DNA from: Acidobacteriaceae bacterium
Lineage (GTDB): Bacteria > Acidobacteriota > Terriglobia > Terriglobales > SbA1
Assembly: GCA_019237515.1 (NCBI GenBank)
Contig: JAFAGX010000497.1
Location: 1 to 11,403 of the forward strand
DNA length: 11,403 nucleotides
Reading direction: 5' to 3'
Part shown: positions 7,038 to 11,403 of the stretch, piece after piece
Layout of the letters: every line of letters starts with the position of its first letter
Position numbering within the stretch: the stretch's first letter is position 1
The notes under the pieces: generated by a model
Database searches by the model: none
Told to the model about the DNA's origin: nothing
The model's input: only the letters and a program-made list of their open reading frames with translations
Translations under genes and position numbers: made by a program

Positions 7038-9476
7038 TTACTTGCCGTAAGGCCACTTCCATCCGCTAATCTCAGGGCTATCGATTCCGTACTCGTAGGC
7101 ATGGCGCCGGCATGCGATTTGGAGATCGCGAAATTCTTCTTTAGCATGCGCACCAATCCGCTGAAGTTTGGGAACGCGGTCAATCGCGTCAATCGCCAGA
7201 CTGAAACGATCCGTCTGGTTATTAATTGCCAGTTCCATCGGAGTGTTGATATTCCCCTTCTCTTTGTAACCGCGCACATGCAGGTTGTGGTGATTTGTAC
7301 GGCGGTAGGCGAGACGATGAACCAGCCATGGATAACCGTGGAAATTGAAGATGATCGGCTTGTCAGCCGTGAACAGCGAATCGAAATCAGCGTCAGTGAG
7401 CCCGTGGGGATGTTCGGTGCTGGGTTCCAGCTTGAACAAATCGACCACGTTGATAAATCGGATTCTCAGGTCAGGGAATTTTCCTCTTAGCAGCGTGGTC
7501 GCAGCCAATGCTTCCTGAGTCGGAATATCGCCAGCTGCAGCAAAAACGACGTCGGGCTCGTGGCCTTCATCGGTACAGGCCCACGGCCATATACCGATAC
7601 CTTTTGTGCAGTGGGTGATAGCTGAGTCAATGTCCAGGTACTGCAGATGCTTCTGCTTGTCCGAAACAATTACGTTGATGTAGTTTTCGGAGCGCAGGCA
7701 ATGATCTGCGACCGACAATAAACAATTCGCATCGGGTGGCAGATAAATGCGGGTAACTGCCGCACTTTTATTAAGCACTACATCGAGGAAGCCAGGATCC
7801 TGATGTGTGAAGCCGTTGTGGTCCTGGCGCCACACCGTTGAGGTAATAAGAAGGTTCAGCGACGCGATCTTGTGCCGCCAGGATAGATGGTTGCAGATCG
7901 ACAGCCATTTAGCGTGCTGATTAAACATGGAGTCAATCACGTGAACAAACGCTTCGTACGACGACAGAAAACCATTTCGCCCGGTAAGCAAGTAGCCTTC
8001 GAGCATACCCTCCATCGTGTGCTCGCTGAGCATCTCGATGACCCGCCCGTCCCGAGATAGCTCTGTCCCATCACTGTCTTCAGGGAAATTTTCAGCGATC
8101 CAGAATTTCTTCGAGGCTTGGTAAACCGCGTCCAGCTTGTTGGAGGTGGTCTCGTCAGGCCCGAAAACCCGGAAACTGTTCATGTTCACTTTCATGACAT
8201 CCCTCAGAAAAGTACCCAGCGGTGGTACGTTCTCCACCTCGACATTTCCCGGGCGGTCGATCTTGACGGCGTAGGCGCTAAAGTCTGGAAAGCGCAGCGC
8301 CTCCCTCGGCGATCCATTGGCGTGCGGACTCGCGCTCATCCGGCGCTCTCCCGATGGAGCAAATTTGGCAAGTTCTGGTTGCAGCCTGCCGTACTCATCA
8401 AAGAGTTCTTCGGGCTTCAATGAACGCATCCAGTTCTCGAGAATCTGCAGATGTGCCGGGTTGGTTTTGACGTCCGTCAGTGGCACCTGATGCGCACGCC
8501 AGAAAGCTTCAAGGTGATGCCCATCGACTTCCGCCGGTGCACCCCATCCCTTTGGCGAACGCAATACCACCATGGGCCAGCGTGGCCGGGCCGCGATTCC
8601 AGTGCTCCGGCATGCTTGCTGATGTGCCTTGATTTCGGCGATGCAATGCTGAAGGGTTGCGGCCATGGCCTGGTGCATGCTGTCGTGCTCCGAGCCTTCC
8701 ACAAAATAGGGATTCCAGCCGTAGCCGCGTAACAAGCTTTCCAATTCTTCGTGGGTGATTCGGGCGAGCAAAGTCGGGTTGTTGATCTTGTATCCATTAA
8801 GGTGAAGGATCGGTAAAACCGCGCCATCACGAATCGGACTGAGAAATTTGCTGATATGCCACGAGGTCGCCAGCGGCCCCGTTTCGGCTTCGCCATCACC
8901 CACCACCGCCGCGACGATCAGGTTGGGATTGTCGAATGCAGCTCCGCAAGCATGTGAGAGAACATATCCCAGCTCGCCTCCTTCGTGGATGGAGCCCGGT
9001 GTCTCAGGCGTACAGTGACTGCCGATCCCGCCTGGAAAAGAAAACTGCTTGAAGAATTCCTGCAGGCCTTTTTCGTCCCGGCTTTTTTCAGGATAGATTT
9101 CAGAATAGGTGCCTTCGAGATATACAGGTCCCAATACGCCGGGCGCGCCGTGACCCGGCCCCGCAAGGAAAATCATCTCGAGATCGTCGTTGCGAATGAG
9201 GCGACTCAGATGCGTGTAGATGAAGGCAAGACCGGGACTCGATCCCCAATGCCCAAGCAACCGGCTCTTGATATGTTCCGGTTTCAGAGGTTCCCGTAAC
9301 AGCGGATTGGCCTGAAGGTAAATCATTCCCAGCGCCAGGTACTTGCACGCGCGCCAATAGGCATCAATCTTTGTTAACTCGTCAGCGCGCAGCGGCGCGC
9401 CGGCGACGGTCGAACGGGCAATTCCTTCTGCCCGCAATGGCTCGGTCAGTTCTTCAGTTACTGCAAGAAGTGTCAT
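7038..9476 (-). CDS. xfp: Xylulose-5-phosphate/fructose-6-phosphate phosphoketolase
   Basis: 812 residues, the usual family length. This thiamine-diphosphate enzyme cleaves xylulose-5-phosphate (to glyceraldehyde-3-phosphate) and/or fructose-6-phosphate (to erythrose-4-phosphate) with phosphate, yielding acetyl-phosphate. The ATG at 9476 is supported by TGAGGA 4 nt upstream. The N-terminal domain carries LGHWGSSPG (74-82), GPGHG (106-110), the phosphoketolase signature EGGELGY (165-171) and the cofactor-binding GDGEAETG (193-200). The middle domain has [18 protein letters not shown] (485-502) and [12 protein letters not shown] (551-562), with catalytic-type histidines. The C-terminal domain has INVVDLFKL (675-683) and [15 protein letters not shown] (712-726). 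All key motifs look intact. No acetate kinase or phosphotransacetylase lies beside it, though xfp is often next to one. A sigma-54 motif about 330 nt upstream points at this gene. Dual substrate use is assumed from the family. Confidence 0.97.
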   Translation of the reverse strand: MTLLAVTEELTEPLRAEGIARSTVAGAPLRADELTKIDAYWRACKYLALGMIYLQANPLLREPLKPEHIKSRLLGHWGSSPGLAFIYTHLSRLIRNDDLEMIFLAGPGHGAPGVLGPVYLEGTYSEIYPEKSRDEKGLQEFFKQFSFPGGIGSHCTPETPGSIHEGGELGYVLSHACGAAFDNPNLIVAAVVGDGEAETGPLATSWHISKFLSPIRDGAVLPILHLNGYKINNPTLLARITHEELESLLRGYGWNPYFVEGSEHDSMHQAMAATLQHCIAEIKAHQQACRSTGIAARPRWPMVVLRSPKGWGAPAEVDGHHLEAFWRAHQVPLTDVKTNPAHLQILENWMRSLKPEELFDEYGRLQPELAKFAPSGERRMSASPHANGSPREALRFPDFSAYAVKIDRPGNVEVENVPPLGTFLRDVMKVNMNSFRVFGPDETTSNKLDAVYQASKKFWIAENFPEDSDGTELSRDGRVIEMLSEHTMEGMLEGYLLTGRNGFLSSYEAFVHVIDSMFNQHAKWLSICNHLSWRHKIASLNLLITSTVWRQDHNGFTHQDPGFLDVVLNKSAAVTRIYLPPDANCLLSVADHCLRSENYINVIVSDKQKHLQYLDIDSAITHCTKGIGIWPWACTDEGHEPDVVFAAAGDIPTQEALAATTLLRGKFPDLRIRFINVVDLFKLEPSTEHPHGLTDADFDSLFTADKPIIFNFHGYPWLVHRLAYRRTNHHNLHVRGYKEKGNINTPMELAINNQTDRFSLAIDAIDRVPKLQRIGAHAKEEFRDLQIACRRHAYEYGIDSPEISGWKWPYGK

Positions 9477-9511
9477 ATCGTCCTCACTTCTTCATTTGGC
9501 GGCGCAAGCAT

Positions 9512-9812
9512 TCACGCCAGGTTCTCGATGATTTCGGTCGCAGGAGTAAGTCGCCGAACGCACTCCTGGAGACGCGATGCGTAGGTTTCAATCAAAAGCT
9601 CGACCGCTCCAGTACTGGCCGTTTCCGCCTCTCCTCAGCAACTCGCGTTGGATCTGTTCGATTTCCGCCACATCACTGGCGCTGAGAGCGATATCGTCGT
9701 TGGCAATTACAAACAACATGTCGATAAGTGTGTCAGTGGGAATGTTTATCAGCTGCCCGAGCACGTCGTACCATCCTGGAGCAAATTGAAGATCATATCT
9801 AGTGATCGCAAT
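9512..9812 (-). pseudogene. Short unrecognised gene, possibly frameshifted
   Basis: Two minus-strand frames look protein-like and run end to end. Frame A is open from the codon at 9833 to the TGA at 9590-9588. It reads APGWYDVLGQLINIP, then DTLIDMLFVIANDD, then DVAEIEQIQRELLRR. It has no ATG; the best start is a GTG at 9764 with AGGA 9 nt ahead (58 aa), and an ATT at 9812 is another possibility. Frame B, shifted by one base, is open from 9634 to the TGA at 9514-9512 and reads GAVELLIETYASRLQECVRR, then LTPATEIIENLA. Joining A to B near 9630 gives a smooth, amphipathic, acidic helix-rich protein of about 100 residues. One reading is a single-base frameshift in a degraded gene; another is two tiny overlapping genes, since a TTG at 9595 could start B across A's stop. 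I do not recognise a family. It lies just upstream of xfp. Confidence 0.35.
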
Positions 9813-9822
9813 CTGGGTGCCA
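9807..9822 (-). promoter_or_regulatory. Sigma-54 (-24/-12) promoter motif
   Basis: On the minus strand TGGCAC, five bases, then TTGCG, which keeps the GG-N10-GC core and matches the RpoN consensus TGGCAC-N5-TTGCA except at the last base. The predicted start of transcription is near 9796, about 320 nt before the xfp ATG. It would place the short frame at 9512-9812 and xfp, perhaps also glgP and the genes after it, under an enhancer-binding activator with AAA+ ATPase activity. No sigma-70 promoter of comparable quality was seen in the gap. Confidence 0.5.
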
Positions 9823-9895
9823 GACCTGGGGGCTTATAAGTTGATGAAGATTGCAGGATTTACTGAGCTTCGCCGCCGGAGAGATGCCTTATATG

Positions 9896-9918
9896 TGACC
9901 GTGTCAAAGGGCAGTGAC
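9896..9918. promoter_or_regulatory. Candidate activator-binding site upstream of the sigma-54 motif
   Basis: TGACCGTGTCA (9896-9906) is an inverted repeat of TGAC and GTCA around a 3-bp centre. A further GTGAC half-site lies at 9914-9918. They sit about 75-95 bp upstream of the -24 element, close to the usual distance for enhancer-binding activators. The repeats are short, so this is only suggestive. Confidence 0.22.
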
Positions 9919-9977
9919 GCAATTCGGGCAGCGAAGTGGGATATGCTGGCTTACCGAGGTGTGCGCGTGGCGCATAG

Positions 9978-10589
9978 TTACTGTTTGCTACTCGCCAGCG
10001 GGGCCGGGATTGTAGAGAGCAGCTTGTCGATGGCCGTGTCCATAGTGTGATTCATCTGAGACACAATTCCGGGCACATTCCGTTGAGACACCGTTCCAAC
10101 CTCGGAAACAGCATTGCTCCAGACTGTTGCACCGGTGCCGGTTCTGGTGATTTGGGCAGAGACCGCAACCTGCACCTTTACTCCACCGTCGTAATCGATT
10201 TCCTCGAGCTTTTCCAGTTTGCCGGTCAAGACATAATCCATATCGGAATGTCCGTCATACATAGAGACGAGCGAGAAATTTCCGCTGGCGCGCAAATGAT
10301 CGAGGACCGAGTTCGTTGTAATCAGACGTGGATCTGCCGCCCAACGATGATATTCGTAAAAACCAATTTCTTCTGGTGTGGTCCGGTAAACAATGGGTCC
10401 CTGCCGCAGATAAACCGGCGATTGGAACTCTCGTACTGCTATCGAGGTGTGGACACTATCCGGAGCGGGCGGATCCGGTGGTGACGGAAGATTAAGCGTG
10501 TAATACCTTGTGGGCTTCACCCTCCCGCAGCCAGCCAAAGCAGGTAGAACCGCTAACGTTAGTGCAAGTGCGATGTAGTTTTTCTTCAT
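9978..10589 (-). CDS. PqiC/YmbA-like ABC-transport auxiliary lipoprotein
   Basis: 203 residues. AAGGGG lies 7 nt before the ATG at 10589, in the 19-nt gap after the MCE gene. The N-terminus is a clear lipoprotein signal: basic MKKNY, a hydrophobic stretch, then lipobox LAGC with Cys21 as the lipidated residue. After it comes the YYTLNLPSPPDPP segment (residues 29-41), matching the YY-L start of the ABC-type transport auxiliary lipoprotein family (PqiC, YmbA, DUF330). Later blocks fit the family: SIAVREFQSPVYL (49-61), an R-x-x-x-x-EEIGFYEYHRW region, a VLTGKLEKLEE strand, and a VWSNAV segment near the C-terminus. Such lipoproteins sit in the outer membrane and work with an MCE protein, a permease and an ATPase to move lipids between membranes. 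The adjacent MCE gene supports this role strongly. Confidence 0.88.
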   Translation of the reverse strand: MKKNYIALALTLAVLPALAGCGRVKPTRYYTLNLPSPPDPPAPDSVHTSIAVREFQSPVYLRQGPIVYRTTPEEIGFYEYHRWAADPRLITTNSVLDHLRASGNFSLVSMYDGHSDMDYVLTGKLEKLEEIDYDGGVKVQVAVSAQITRTGTGATVWSNAVSEVGTVSQRNVPGIVSQMNHTMDTAIDKLLSTIPAPLASSKQ

Positions 10590-10608
10590 ATCAATGCCCC
10601 TTTCCTGC

Positions 10609-11403
10609 TTATTTTGGAACCTGGCGGTCTAGCGGTTGTTTAATGCGAACCAGGCTCCAGGGACGCTGTTTCAGCGAATCTGTTAACTGATTGAGGTTGT
10701 CGGTCGCCTCGCGCAGATTTTCAACAGTGTCATTGATCTTGTAGTCATTGGCCCGCACAACGACCTGCATGGACTGCAGCAGACCATTGGCTTGCTGTAG
10801 TGCAATCTGCAATTCAGCCAAATCCCTTCGGATCGGATCCCGCAAATCCGTCACCGTGCCATTCACATTTTGGATGGTGGTATCGGCGTGCTGGCTGACG
10901 CTCACCAGTTCCTCCGTGAGGCGATCAATCTTCGGGCGCTCGTCTACCAGCAACCGGTCAACGTTATTCAGAATCGCTTGGACTTTTTTCTGATTGGGCG
11001 GCCCGGTCATCGTGTCCAGGTTGGCGAGTAGATGGTTTATGTTCTCACTGACGTCGTTCAGTTCTCCTTGGGCCTGGGTGATCAGCGCGTTCGCGCTGTC
11101 GGCCACACTTGCGAGTTTTCCGGCGATCTCGTCCAGACTGGCCGCTTCTTGTGAGGCTATGGTTGAGCCCGGCGCAAGCCGCTTGGCCTCATTACTGCCA
11201 GTGGTGATCGACAGGGCAGCACTATTCATTACGCTGATAAAGCCCAGCTTGGCGACCGATTTCTCATTCAGCGGAGTATCTTTCTTAACTTCAATGAGAA
11301 TCTCGATTCGAGTTGGGTCCGTAGCCCAGGGACGCACCGCTGTGACTCTGCCCACATTGATGCCTCCGAACAGAACGGATGCTCCTGGCTCAAGGCCGCC
11401 GGC
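10609..11403 (-). CDS. MCE/MlaD-family lipid-transport protein (5' partial)
   Basis: 264 residues in the window; the frame is open to the last base, so the N-terminal membrane anchor and the start of the MCE domain lie beyond the right edge. The GTG at 11355 is internal. The first residues, GLEPGASVLFGGINVGRV, are the hallmark core of the MCE (MlaD) domain, continuing through IEILIEVKKDTPL and SAALSITTG to about residue 70. The rest is a long helical, coiled-coil region (about 85-240) rich in Asn, Gln, Leu and Val, as in MCE proteins that build a periplasmic tube or needle. It ends with RPWSLVRIKQP, common near the C-terminus of MCE proteins. It acts anchored in the inner membrane, receiving lipids from an MlaE/MlaF-type permease and ATPase that are probably encoded just outside the window. 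The PqiC-like lipoprotein follows at 19 nt. Confidence 0.92.
   Translation of the reverse strand, partial: AGGLEPGASVLFGGINVGRVTAVRPWATDPTRIEILIEVKKDTPLNEKSVAKLGFISVMNSAALSITTGSNEAKRLAPGSTIASQEAASLDEIAGKLASVADSANALITQAQGELNDVSENINHLLANLDTMTGPPNQKKVQAILNNVDRLLVDERPKIDRLTEELVSVSQHADTTIQNVNGTVTDLRDPIRRDLAELQIALQQANGLLQSMQVVVRANDYKINDTVENLREATDNLNQLTDSLKQRPWSLVRIKQPLDRQVPK

Noticed and set aside
9474..9512. A 12-codon frame directly ahead of xfp whose stop overlaps the xfp ATG, as a leader peptide
   Set aside because: Too short to support from sequence alone; no ribosome-binding site or attenuator-like hairpin pair accompanies it.
9648..9839. Plus-strand frame of 63 codons starting with TTG
   Set aside because: It shares codon register with the minus-strand frame at 9588-9833, so its protein-like look can be a mirror effect. 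It has no good ribosome-binding site.
9885..9908. TTGACA followed by TATAAG on the minus strand, resembling a sigma-70 promoter
   Set aside because: The two hexamers are only 8 bases apart, far short of the usual 16-18.

Overview
The window looks like a chromosomal segment of an Acidobacteriota member, probably a Terriglobia-type soil lineage. The basis is a large Oar-like TonB-dependent receptor of the kind greatly expanded in that phylum, combined with DUF4136, MCE/PqiC and phosphoketolase proteins in the acidobacterial style. This placement comes from protein style alone. No rRNA, tRNA, CRISPR array, transposase or phage gene was seen.

Layout: (1) Bases 2-1318, plus strand: the C-terminal part of an outer-membrane TonB-dependent receptor, running in from the left edge. 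(2) Bases 1319-2075: mostly non-coding, holding one probable 63-codon zinc-ribbon protein (1691-1882, plus) and a possible hairpin between convergent genes. (3) Bases 2076-9476: four minus-strand genes read right to left: xfp (phosphoketolase), glgP (glycogen phosphorylase), a DUF4136 envelope protein and an MscS-type channel protein. Spacings are 73, 109 and 37 nt, so at least some are probably co-transcribed. (4) Bases 9477-9977: a gap with no long gene. It holds a near-perfect sigma-54 (-24/-12) promoter motif pointing at xfp, a candidate activator site upstream of it, and a short minus-strand reading frame that looks coding but appears frameshifted. (5) Bases 9978-11403, minus strand: an MCE/MlaD-type lipid-transport protein (its N-terminus lies beyond the right edge) followed 19 nt later by a PqiC/YmbA-like lipoprotein, the end of an Mla/Pqi-like lipid ABC transporter operon.

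How the genes may work together: GlgP releases glucose-1-phosphate from glycogen by phosphorolysis. After isomerisation to fructose-6-phosphate, Xfp splits it to acetyl-phosphate and erythrose-4-phosphate. The pair could therefore turn stored glycogen into acetyl-phosphate (ATP via an acetate kinase encoded elsewhere) using inorganic phosphate at both steps. The sigma-54 motif suggests this module is switched on by an enhancer-binding activator. The two downstream envelope genes, together with the separate lipid-transport operon, give the neighbourhood an envelope or osmotic-stress flavour; that last link is inference.
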